Assembly: GCA_020350845.1 (NCBI GenBank)
Contig: CP070725.1
Span: 940,338-968,686, forward strand
DNA from: Candidatus Bipolaricaulota bacterium
GTDB lineage: Bacteria > Bipolaricaulota > Bipolaricaulia > UBA7950 > UBA9294
Direction of reading: 5' to 3'
DNA length: 28,349 nt
In this document: positions 15,466-22,553 of the stretch, in pieces
Layout: each line of letters begins with the position of its first letter
How positions within the stretch are numbered: the stretch's first letter is position 1
Notes under the pieces: generated by a model
The model's input: the letters and a program-made list of their open reading frames with translations, nothing else
The model's database searches: none
Told to the model about the DNA's origin: nothing
Translations under genes and position numbers: made by a program

Positions 15466-16812
15466 CTAGAACTCCGTGGTGCCGGTGAATGTGAACCGTT
15501 GGATCCGCGCTGCCGGGGCACACACGGCGAACGGTCCGAAAGAGCGCTTGCACAGCTTGAGTGTCGAACCGAGCATGTCGATGCCGCCCAGGGCCTCGAG
15601 AATGCTCTGCGTGAAGCGCAGATTCCGCAGCGGCCGACGGATCTTGCCGTCCTCGATGAGGAAGGTCCCGTCTCGAGTCATCCCCGTGAGGATGGTCTTC
15701 ACGGGGTGCACGGTGTTGGTGTAGTGAAAGCGCGTGACCCAGATCCCGCGTTCGGTCGAAGCGAGCATCTCTTCCTTAGTCACGTTTCCCGCGGCAAGAA
15801 ACAGGTGCGTCGGGACCGGTCCGGTAGTGTTCGGTGCCGGGAGTCCGTGTCCCGTGTTCGAGGCTCCCGGCTCGCGCCCGGCGGTGAAGCTGTCGTAGAC
15901 CACGCCCCTGGCGATCCCCTTCTCGATGAGCATGACCCGCTGTCGTGGGGATCCTTCGAAGTCGAACGGTAGCGGGATCGTGCGCGGATCCGTTCCGTCG
16001 TCCCACAAGGTGACCATCTCCGAAGCCACTTGCTCTCCGAGGCGTCCCGTCAGGAAGCTGCGCTTCTCCTGCACGGAGAGTGCGCCGAGCCCCATGTACC
16101 CAAGGTAGAAGAGGAGATCGGCCATCGCCTCCTCTTCGAGGATCACGGTGTAGCTCCCGGGCTCGATCTCCTCCGGATCTCGGCTTGAGAGGGCCTTCTC
16201 CACGGCGGTCTCAGCGATTGCTCCGGCGTCGATTTGATCGATGTCGAGAGAGGCTGCGCCGGCGTAGCCCGAGCCGGTGGCCCCCATCAGCACCGTGAGG
16301 AGCGTCCCCACGGTGTACGGATGGTAGGCCTCGACGCCGAGGGAGTTGGCGATATACATCTCCTCCTGTGTCGTGGAGAACGCGCCCGAGGCTTGGAGGG
16401 TGGCCTTACGTGCACGGTCGAGGATCACGGCCACGCCGGCCGCTCGTCGCTCCGGGCCACAGGCTGCCGTGTGCTCGTTGAAGGCGTCGATCGACGGGAC
16501 GGCCGCCGGCTCGGGGAGGGAGGAGAGCTCTGGGTTCTCGGGCTGAAGCCGTGCGATCTGCTCGGCGTTGGCGACGATCGCCGCCAGCGATTCGTCGTCG
16601 GTCTGATTCCCCGAGGCGACGCCGGTTCGCTTCCCGATCATGACCCGCACCCGCACCTGCGTGTCCCGCTCCGCCACGTTCTGATGGATCTCGTTGGCAG
16701 CAAACCGTGTCAGCCCCTCCACACTGTGGATCAGCGACACCTCGGTCTGATCGGCTCGGGAGCTTCTGAGGATGTGGCCTGCGATCTCCCCCATCCGTCC
16801 TCGTCCAAGCAC
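15466..16812 (-). CDS. tldE: TldE/PmbA, non-catalytic partner subunit
   Basis: A 448-residue TldE (PmbA) homologue. It shares the fold of TldD but lacks the HExxxH metal motif. The C-terminal part contains NTGHGLPAPNTTGP and the THLFLAAGNVTKEEMLAS segment that typifies TldE. The start is taken as GTG 16812, because AAGGAGG sits 6 bases upstream. The ATG at 16833 would place that ribosome site inside the gene, and the ATG at 16794 has only a weak site. It is the first gene of the tldE-tldD operon and is divergent from the two-component regulator. Its role is to complete the substrate-holding heterodimer. Confidence 0.93.
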   Translation of the reverse strand: MLGRGRMGEIAGHILRSSRADQTEVSLIHSVEGLTRFAANEIHQNVAERDTQVRVRVMIGKRTGVASGNQTDDESLAAIVANAEQIARLQPENPELSSLPEPAAVPSIDAFNEHTAACGPERRAAGVAVILDRARKATLQASGAFSTTQEEMYIANSLGVEAYHPYTVGTLLTVLMGATGSGYAGAASLDIDQIDAGAIAETAVEKALSSRDPEEIEPGSYTVILEEEAMADLLFYLGYMGLGALSVQEKRSFLTGRLGEQVASEMVTLWDDGTDPRTIPLPFDFEGSPRQRVMLIEKGIARGVVYDSFTAGREPGASNTGHGLPAPNTTGPVPTHLFLAAGNVTKEEMLASTERGIWVTRFHYTNTVHPVKTILTGMTRDGTFLIEDGKIRRPLRNLRFTQSILEALGGIDMLGSTLKLCKRSFGPFAVCAPAARIQRFTFTGTTEF

Positions 16813-16882
16813 TTCGGCCTCCTTCCGCGGCATGCAGCGTCGATCCTACTGCATCGCCGTGGGAAGGGCATCGCCAAGTTCA

Positions 16883-16901
16883 CGGGGCGCAGTGAGCCCC
16901 G
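16883..16901. promoter_or_regulatory. Inverted repeat upstream of the response-regulator promoter
   Basis: CGGGGC (16883-16888) and GCCCCG (16896-16901) are a perfect 6-base inverted repeat with a 7-base spacer. It overlaps the place where a -35 box for the TATACT element at 16914 would lie, and it is inside the 135-bp divergent spacer between tldE and the regulator gene. It could be an operator, possibly for autoregulation. Confidence 0.25.
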
Positions 16902-16913
16902 CGAGCCGTTCGC

Positions 16914-16919
16914 TATACT
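16914..16919 (+). promoter_or_regulatory. Candidate -10 box of the two-component operon
   Basis: TATACT matches five of six -10 positions and lies 28 bases before the regulator ATG, as expected for a short leader. No recognisable -35 is found 16-18 bases upstream, which would suit an activator-dependent promoter. Confidence 0.33.
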
Positions 16920-16947
16920 CCGAGGGAGGAAACCTGGTGAGAGACGT

Positions 16948-17640
16948 ATGAACGAGTTGATCCTTGTTGTTGATGACGAGTCTTGGGTCCGGACCACCGT
17001 GCGCAGCTATCTCGAAGAGGCGGGCTTCCGCGTGATCACTGCCGCGGACGGGACGGAGGCGGTGCGGCAGTTCGAGATCTCGGATCCCGCGCTCGTGCTC
17101 CTCGACTGGATGCTTCCCGAGCTCGACGGCCCGGAGGTGGCGCGGCGGATCCGACGCGCTTCGGATGTTCCGATCATCATGCTGACCGCACGGTCCGAGG
17201 AAGAAGATCGAGTGCAGGGCTTAGATCTCGGGGCCGACGACTACGTCGTCAAGCCGTTCAGTGCCCGTGAGCTCGAAGCCCGGGTGCGTGCCGTGCTACG
17301 GCGCACGGAAGGCGCAGCGGCCCCACCTCCCGTCATGCATGCCGGTGACCTCCACGTGAATGTCGAGCAGAGGGAGGTCCGTCTGCACGGTAGGTCCGTC
17401 CCGCTGACCGCGATGGAGTTCGATCTCCTCGCATTCCTCATGCAGCACCCGGGGCGCGTCTTCACCCGCCTCGAGATCCTCGAAGCCCTCCGCGGAAGCA
17501 CCTACAAGAGCTTCGAGCGGTCGATCGACTCCCATGTGAAGCGGCTGCGACAGAAGATCGAGCCGGATCCCTCCGAGCCGCGCTTCGTGCTGACCGTGTT
17601 CGGCGTGGGCTACAAGTTTGCCCGAGGGGACGAGACGTGA
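16948..17640 (+). CDS. OmpR/PhoB-type response regulator
   Basis: A 230-residue regulator. The receiver domain (3-118) has the acidic pair Asp9-Asp10, phospho-acceptor Asp53 in VLLDWMLP, Thr80 and Lys102 in YVVKPFS. The C-terminal winged helix (about 130-226) includes LTAMEFDLLAFLMQHPGRV and the recognition-helix region RSIDSHVKRLRQKIE, ending in the typical VFGVGYKF. It binds DNA when phosphorylated. The ATG at 16948 has GGTGAGAG nearby upstream. Its TGA stop overlaps the kinase ATG (TGATG), so the pair is translationally coupled. The four exported or anchored proteins downstream are candidate targets by position only. Confidence 0.96.
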   Translation: MNELILVVDDESWVRTTVRSYLEEAGFRVITAADGTEAVRQFEISDPALVLLDWMLPELDGPEVARRIRRASDVPIIMLTARSEEEDRVQGLDLGADDYVVKPFSARELEARVRAVLRRTEGAAAPPPVMHAGDLHVNVEQREVRLHGRSVPLTAMEFDLLAFLMQHPGRVFTRLEILEALRGSTYKSFERSIDSHVKRLRQKIEPDPSEPRFVLTVFGVGYKFARGDET

Positions 17641-18989
17641 TGGTTGCTCAGACGCCTCGTAGGATGACGTTTCGCACGCGGCTGGTGCTGGTGTTCGTGC
17701 TGCTCATCGCGTTGACGGCCGGTCTCAGCTACTTCCTGGCGAACCTCTTCGTCGACCGAGCGTTCGAGGACTTCGCGGTGAGAAACGTCCGCGTCGAAGA
17801 CCTGATCATCCTCCGCGGGATCGCGCAGTACTACCGCGAACACGGGAGTATGGACGGGCTTCCCGAAGCGCTGGAGCAAACGGGCCGAGAGCTTCCCGTC
17901 CTGCTGCTCGATCCGGAACGCCGGATTGTCTTCGCTTCCGATCCTGATCTCGTCGGCCGCAGGCTGGGTCCGAGCCAACTCGAGTCGGGGGTGACGCTGC
18001 GCGTAGAGGGGGAGGAGATCTGGACCGTGCTCCCGGGGGCGCTCTCGCCGTGGCGCGGCGAGGTTGAGAGCCGCTTTCTCGATTCGGTGAACCGCGGGTT
18101 GATCATCGCAGGGGCTGCCGTGGGACTCATCGGGATCGTGCTCGGATTCGTCGTCTGGCGGCAGGTGACAGGCCCCTTGAGGCGTCTTGCTGCAGCTGCC
18201 GGCCGCATCGCTCAAGGCCATCTCGATGAGCGCGTCCTGGTGACGAGTCGTGACGAACTCGGCACTCTGGCTCAGAGCTTCAACGACATGGCCGAGAGCC
18301 TCGAGCAATCGGAGGCCGCAAAGCGCCAGATGATCGCCGACATCTCCCACGAGCTGCGTACGCCGATCACGGCGCTTCGTTCGGGACTCGAAGCGATGCG
18401 TGACGGCCTCGTTGAGGCGAGCCAAGAGAGCTTCGCCGGACTGCACAGCAAGACCCTCCTCACTGCGCGACTTGTGGAGGATCTGCAGCAGCTTGCCCTC
18501 GCCGATGCAGGGAGGCTTTCGGTTCGCGCCGCCCGATGCGATGTACGGGAACTTCTGGGAATGGTCGAGGCGACCGTGGGCGTCCAGCTTGAGGATGCTG
18601 GGGTTCGCTTTGAGCTTCGCGTGGAGGAAGGCGTCACCGACATCGATGCCGATCGCCAGCGAATCGAACAGGTCATCCTCAATCTCCTCGCGAACGCTGC
18701 GCGGTACACGCCCGAGGGCGGAAGCGTCTGGCTGTCCGCGGAGCCCATCGACGGACGCGCCGTGCGCTTCAGCGTCTGTGACACCGGGCCCGGTCTCACG
18801 ACCAGCGACCTCCACCACGCCTTCGATCGCTTCTACCGCGCAGACAAGGCACGTGCCGAAGGGGGCGGAGCAGGGCTCGGCCTGGCGATTGCCAAGGCGC
18901 TGGTCGAGGCACACGGCGGACGGATCTGGGCCGAGAACCGCCCGCAGGGCGGCGCCTGCTTCCGTTTCGAGCTCCCGAAGACCCTCTGA
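17640..18989 (+). CDS. Sensor histidine kinase (BaeS/EnvZ-like)
   Basis: A 449-residue inner-membrane kinase. Membrane helices lie at about 14-35 and 153-174, flanking a periplasmic sensor region of about 115 residues with no recognised ligand domain. HAMP follows (about 175-228, with the GPLRRLAAAAGRIAQG and RDELGTLAQSFNDM segments). The dimerisation/phospho-acceptor helix contains His237 in DISHELRTPI. The ATPase domain has N348...N352, D381-T-G-P-G, FDRFYR and GGGAGLGLAIAKA. All catalytic boxes are present. The ATG at 17640 overlaps the regulator stop; a GTG one codon earlier is an alternative. The signal sensed is unknown; the periplasmic position of the sensor suggests an envelope cue. 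Confidence 0.96.
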   Translation: MVAQTPRRMTFRTRLVLVFVLLIALTAGLSYFLANLFVDRAFEDFAVRNVRVEDLIILRGIAQYYREHGSMDGLPEALEQTGRELPVLLLDPERRIVFASDPDLVGRRLGPSQLESGVTLRVEGEEIWTVLPGALSPWRGEVESRFLDSVNRGLIIAGAAVGLIGIVLGFVVWRQVTGPLRRLAAAAGRIAQGHLDERVLVTSRDELGTLAQSFNDMAESLEQSEAAKRQMIADISHELRTPITALRSGLEAMRDGLVEASQESFAGLHSKTLLTARLVEDLQQLALADAGRLSVRAARCDVRELLGMVEATVGVQLEDAGVRFELRVEEGVTDIDADRQRIEQVILNLLANAARYTPEGGSVWLSAEPIDGRAVRFSVCDTGPGLTTSDLHHAFDRFYRADKARAEGGGAGLGLAIAKALVEAHGGRIWAENRPQGGACFRFELPKTL

Positions 18990-18993
18990 AGGC

Positions 18994-19008
18994 GACCGTG
19001 CAACGGTC
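18994..19008. terminator. Short hairpin after the histidine kinase gene
   Basis: GACCGT-GCA-ACGGTC (18994-19008) is a perfect 6-bp stem with a 3-base loop, starting 4 bases after the kinase stop. No T-run follows. It may mark the operon's 3' end. Confidence 0.3.
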
Positions 19009-19182
19009 CCGCTGCAGTCCTCGGTCTCCCGAGCGCGATGTGCCGCGCGTGTGCGGCGGAGGGTCGCGAAACGCCGTGCCCGTCGAGGTGTAGTTCCTAT
19101 GCAGTACGCGATGGCCTCAGTCAACGGCATGAGGCGCGAAAGGAGGATGCGATGAAGCGACGACCACGGAAAGGCTCGATTC

Positions 19183-19211
19183 TTCACTTCTGCTCATGCA
19201 TCCCATATAAT
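19183..19211 (+). promoter_or_regulatory. Sigma-70-like promoter with consensus TATAAT
   Basis: TTCACT (19183-19188, four of six) and a perfect TATAAT (19206-19211) are separated by exactly 17 bases. The -10 lies 30 bases before the ATG 19242, leaving a short leader that contains GAGGAGG. It stands out as an AT-rich patch in GC-rich DNA and probably starts the downstream surface-protein transcript. Confidence 0.55.
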
Positions 19212-19241
19212 CGCGAGAAGGGAATTGAGGAGGCATCTCAC

Positions 19242-20036
19242 ATGATCCACAGGCGCACGCGTGCCCGTGTCTACATGGCTGTTGCAGTCTCCGCAGTGAT
19301 CGTTCTTGTCTCCGCCGTGTCGGTCCTCTCGGTGCAGCGTCTGCAGAATGCGACGAGTGTCGAACGCTATCTGCAGGTCATGGAAGTCGCCGAGGGCTTC
19401 GACCAGCTTCGCGACATCCTCGGCGAGCTCACTGAGGAAGAGCGCCTGGGGTACATCGAAGACCCGCGCAGTGTGCTTGCGGACGGCGGGGCGACATTCC
19501 GCGAAGAGTTCGTGCACATCATCGCACTGGACCTTGCGCTGGCGAGCGAGGTGATTGCCGAGATCGCCGGCGAGGAGCGCCGTGCGGTCGCCTTGGCGCC
19601 CTCTCGGGACCCCGATCTCGTACCTGTTCCCGAGGGGATCGGCGTGATGCGCGAGAACGTCGGGATCGTCATCCGTCAGCTGGCGGCGCCGGACGAGATC
19701 CGGCCTCCGCTGGAAACGCTGTTCAACGGGATCCTGATCATCCCGGAGCAGATGCTCGACGACTTGTCGCGAGTCATCGAAGAGCTCAATGGGATGACGC
19801 CGGGTAGCGACAACCGCAGGGAGTTCATGGCGAATCCGCGGGGCTACCTCGAAGCTCAGGGCATACCGCTGGGCAGTGAGATCGTCGAGGTCATTGGCAC
19901 CGACTTCCAGATTCTGGGGGACGAGCAACCGGAGGTCCTCGGAGAAGGTGAAGTCGCACCGGGGCTGACCTATGTGGCGGAGTGCATCGTGGTCATCGCG
20001 AACGACCTCGTGTGCGCGCTCCAGCCGACGCTGTAG
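19242..20036 (+). CDS. Membrane-anchored protein with duplicated ~50-residue module, function unknown
   Basis: A 264-residue protein that I do not recognise. An N-terminal membrane helix (about 11-31) preceded by arginines indicates a signal anchor, with the rest outside the membrane. Two similar units are visible. Unit 1 (53-98) has FDQLRDILGEL...EDPRSVLADGG...FVHIIALD. Unit 2 (172-222) has LDDLSRVIEEL...ANPRGYLEAQG...IVEVIGTDF. Each is an amphipathic helix, then (D/N)PR-x-x-L-x-x-x-G, then a hydrophobic strand. Two cysteines (248, 258) lie in the hydrophobic C-terminus. The ATG at 19242 is chosen for the promoter just upstream and the GAGGAGG ribosome site. An in-frame ATG at 19152 also has AGGAGG upstream and would add 30 residues before the anchor, but it lies upstream of the -10 box. 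It heads the rightward series of exported proteins. Confidence 0.7.
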   Translation: MIHRRTRARVYMAVAVSAVIVLVSAVSVLSVQRLQNATSVERYLQVMEVAEGFDQLRDILGELTEEERLGYIEDPRSVLADGGATFREEFVHIIALDLALASEVIAEIAGEERRAVALAPSRDPDLVPVPEGIGVMRENVGIVIRQLAAPDEIRPPLETLFNGILIIPEQMLDDLSRVIEELNGMTPGSDNRREFMANPRGYLEAQGIPLGSEIVEVIGTDFQILGDEQPEVLGEGEVAPGLTYVAECIVVIANDLVCALQPTL

Positions 20037-20051
20037 GGGGAAGATCGGGCA

Positions 20052-20132
20052 CGCCCCTGCGGGCGGCGTCCGTGCGTGGCAGAACGGGAGGCATCCGAGG
20101 GGACGAGCCCCGCCCGGGAGCGAGGCCGGGGC
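20052..20132 (+). other. G/C-rich spacer with stacked hairpins
   Basis: The 134-bp gap before the propeller gene contains CGCCC-CTGC-GGGCG (20052-20065) and a GCCCCG/CGGGGC stem (20107-20112 with 20127-20132). An alternative GGGG/CCCC pairing (20099-20111) overlaps the second. The mutually exclusive stems could tune transcription or translation of the downstream gene. No T-run and no riboswitch consensus is seen. Confidence 0.3.
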
Positions 20133-20170
20133 ACGAGCGTTGGGGGGCAAACGGCGAGCGAGGTGGGCTG

Positions 20171-22495
20171 ATGACATACCTGCGGAACGCGTGCCAGTGG
20201 GCCGGTGGCTTGGCCATTCTTCTTCTCCTATGGAGTTTCGGAGTCGGAGCCCAGAGCGCTGCGACGGTGGAGCTGATCGACATTGAGATCGAGATCGAGC
20301 GCACCGGGAGCTCCGCGGACTACCGGCTGATCCCCGACGGTGTCGCGCTTGAGGGCGATCGGGTCACGGTGCTTCCCGTGATCCGAGCATCGGGGACGGG
20401 CGACGTCGCGCCGTTCGAGGTTCAGGTCTTCTTCAAGGAGCTCATCAGCGAGCGCAGCGGAAGGCTGGGGACGGAGTGGGCGCCTCCGTTGGACGCCTCG
20501 GCGGGAGAGGTCTCCCGCCCGGGGGTGCAATGGCCGGACGCCAAGCTCACCCGCGGGATCTACGAACTGACGGCCTACGGCACCGACTTGACCGGTGAGG
20601 TGTCGGTTCGCCTGGCGGTCGTCGCCAACGGCACGTGGCTCGTGTTCGTCGAGGACCCCGGACGGGCCATTGCCAGCGGTGTCGACACGATCCCCGTTCT
20701 CGACGAGCTGACGCCGTTCGGCTTCTCCCTCTCGTCGTGCATCATGGGGACGGACATCACCTCGTTCATCTGGGGTGTCGTCAGCGTTGGCGTCCTCAAT
20801 CTGGGGAACACGCCACTGAGTCTCTCCGTGGCCGATCAGGGAGCAGGAACGTCGCACTCGTCGGAGCATGTCGAGTTGGCATTGCGCTATCTCCAGCGGA
20901 ATCAGCCGTCGAAGCTCGGCGACCTGATCACGAGCATCACTGGAGGAGCGGACATCGATCCGTTCGTCATCCGCAAGATCACCATCCGCTTCTCGATGGA
21001 CAAGATGAGACCGGTCGGTGTGGAATCGATCGGAGATTCCGTCGACGTCCGCCTCAAGCTCGAAGCAGCGGAGCACTTGGAGGTGCTCGAGGAGGGCGAG
21101 AGCGAAGGCGATCTCGATGGCCTGTCCTCGGCGGCGCTCGCGTACCCCGTCTACTCCCCGAATGAGCAGGGGTATCACACCGTGTACACGCAGTTCTACC
21201 TGCGAACACATCCCGCGCTCGCCGCGTGCTCGACGGCCGACGATCTCGTGCTTGCCGAAGGGGACGTCGTTGCCGTCCCCCCCGAGGTGGTCGGTGTCCG
21301 GCTTCACGTTGCCGTCAACAACCCGAGCAGCGGTGCGTCGATCCAGTGCTACACCACCTCGACCGGAGGCACGCGATGGACGTGGACGCTCCCCGAGGGC
21401 GAGCAGGTCACGCATATGGCGGGACAGGAGACGGCTGACGGAGGGGCGAGGCTCTTCGTGGCGACCGACATCGGGCGAGCCTACGCGATCGAGGAGATCA
21501 GACGAACGGGGGCCAATGTCTACGAGCCCGCGCTTCTCTGGGAAGACGGCGGGAGTGCCAGCTGGCGGGATGTCGGCGTGTCGGTGCATCCGCCGTACGT
21601 GTATGAGACGCCCGCAGGCTCCACGGTGGTGCTGTACACGTCTGCCGATTCGATCGTCGCTCTCGACGTGGCGACGGGAGTCGAGCGATGGCGGTTGCCG
21701 GGGATCACGGCCGTCGGGCACCCGATCCACATGGAGTTCCAGAGCGATGTCTTCATCTGGGTCCCGACCGCCTCGGAGATCCTCGTGTTCCGGGATTCCG
21801 CGACCGGAGCGGAGGCTGCACTCGGTGCGGGGACCGTGGTGACCAACGCGACCATCACGACGCCTCTTGTCTTCGCCGACGTGACCGGTTCGCTGATTGA
21901 TGTCGGAGACGAAGTGGTCCGACGGGCGTTCTTCGGGCGAAGCGACGGCGCGATCTCGGTCACCGGAATCACCGGCACGACCCAAACCTGGGTCAACATC
22001 CTCTCACCCAACGCGGGCGTTCAGAACCTGCTCGTGGTCGAGACGGGGAACGAACTGCTACGGGCAGGGGAGTACACGGACACCGAGATCTACGTCAACA
22101 CCTCCCAGGGGCTTCACTATCTGGTCTACGACAGCGGCAGCAATACCTTCACTCAAGAGGGCTTCGTGCCGCGCGACAACCCGTTCACGTCGGAGGTCGA
22201 GGGACTTGCCGGTCTCGGCACACAGCCCGTCCTCCATCACGTGGACGGCGACGTGCTCGCGCTGGTGGTGAGCTCGGACAAGGGTGAGTTGCGTGCGTTC
22301 GACAGGGAATTGGACGCCATCCTGCGGGTGAGCGTCTGGGACACGTTCATCGAGTACGGCCTCGACACGCCGGACTTCGACATGACAAGCCCGGCGTTGG
22401 TGAGTGAGCTCGGCTGGGTGTTCGTCGGTTCATCAGAAGGTTTCGTCTACGTTCTTGACATCCCGACCAGGGCATCGGACTTCGTTCGCGAGTGA
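20171..22495 (+). CDS. Large exported protein with C-terminal PQQ-like beta-propeller
   Basis: A 774-residue exported protein. The signal peptide (residues 9-28, ending GVGAQS) is followed by a beta-rich region (about 31-160) resembling a degenerate CARDB/immunoglobulin-like repeat: a 'GDRVTVLPVIRASGTG' strand near the front and 'GIYELTAYGTD' at the end. A middle region (about 160-340) has no family that I recognise. From about 365 onward the sequence shows propeller-blade strands, such as SIVALDVATGVERWRLPG (493-510), GRAYAIEEI and EGFVYVLDIP (756-764), as in PQQ-binding-like (BamB/quinoprotein) proteins. No calcium or PQQ catalytic residues of dehydrogenases can be assigned, so a binding or scaffold role is more likely. 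The ATG at 20171 follows GAGGTGGG. It lies 58 bp before the CARDB-propeller gene. Confidence 0.75.
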   Translation: MTYLRNACQWAGGLAILLLLWSFGVGAQSAATVELIDIEIEIERTGSSADYRLIPDGVALEGDRVTVLPVIRASGTGDVAPFEVQVFFKELISERSGRLGTEWAPPLDASAGEVSRPGVQWPDAKLTRGIYELTAYGTDLTGEVSVRLAVVANGTWLVFVEDPGRAIASGVDTIPVLDELTPFGFSLSSCIMGTDITSFIWGVVSVGVLNLGNTPLSLSVADQGAGTSHSSEHVELALRYLQRNQPSKLGDLITSITGGADIDPFVIRKITIRFSMDKMRPVGVESIGDSVDVRLKLEAAEHLEVLEEGESEGDLDGLSSAALAYPVYSPNEQGYHTVYTQFYLRTHPALAACSTADDLVLAEGDVVAVPPEVVGVRLHVAVNNPSSGASIQCYTTSTGGTRWTWTLPEGEQVTHMAGQETADGGARLFVATDIGRAYAIEEIRRTGANVYEPALLWEDGGSASWRDVGVSVHPPYVYETPAGSTVVLYTSADSIVALDVATGVERWRLPGITAVGHPIHMEFQSDVFIWVPTASEILVFRDSATGAEAALGAGTVVTNATITTPLVFADVTGSLIDVGDEVVRRAFFGRSDGAISVTGITGTTQTWVNILSPNAGVQNLLVVETGNELLRAGEYTDTEIYVNTSQGLHYLVYDSGSNTFTQEGFVPRDNPFTSEVEGLAGLGTQPVLHHVDGDVLALVVSSDKGELRAFDRELDAILRVSVWDTFIEYGLDTPDFDMTSPALVSELGWVFVGSSEGFVYVLDIPTRASDFVRE

Positions 22496-22553
22496 CGTGC
22501 GACCCGGACGGTGGGAGGGCGCTTGGGGTGAGGCGGCACGAGGAGGAGGCCAA

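Noticed and set aside
16234..16947. N-terminal extension of the response regulator over tldE
   Set aside because: The receiver domain begins exactly at 16948; the upstream frame is an antisense shadow of tldE.
17610..19187. 525-codon minus-strand frame opposite the histidine kinase
   Set aside because: The kinase has every catalytic box on the plus strand; the antisense frame has none.
20120..20160. Possible cyclic-di-GMP (GEMM-I) riboswitch from a GGCAAAC stretch
   Set aside because: The second conserved segment (GACGCAAAGCC-like) and the P1/P2 architecture are absent.
20228..21985. Long minus-strand open frame opposite the propeller gene
   Set aside because: Arg/Asp/His-rich, with no domain and no ribosome site. 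It is a mirror of the GC-biased third codon position of the plus-strand gene, which has a signal peptide and propeller blades.
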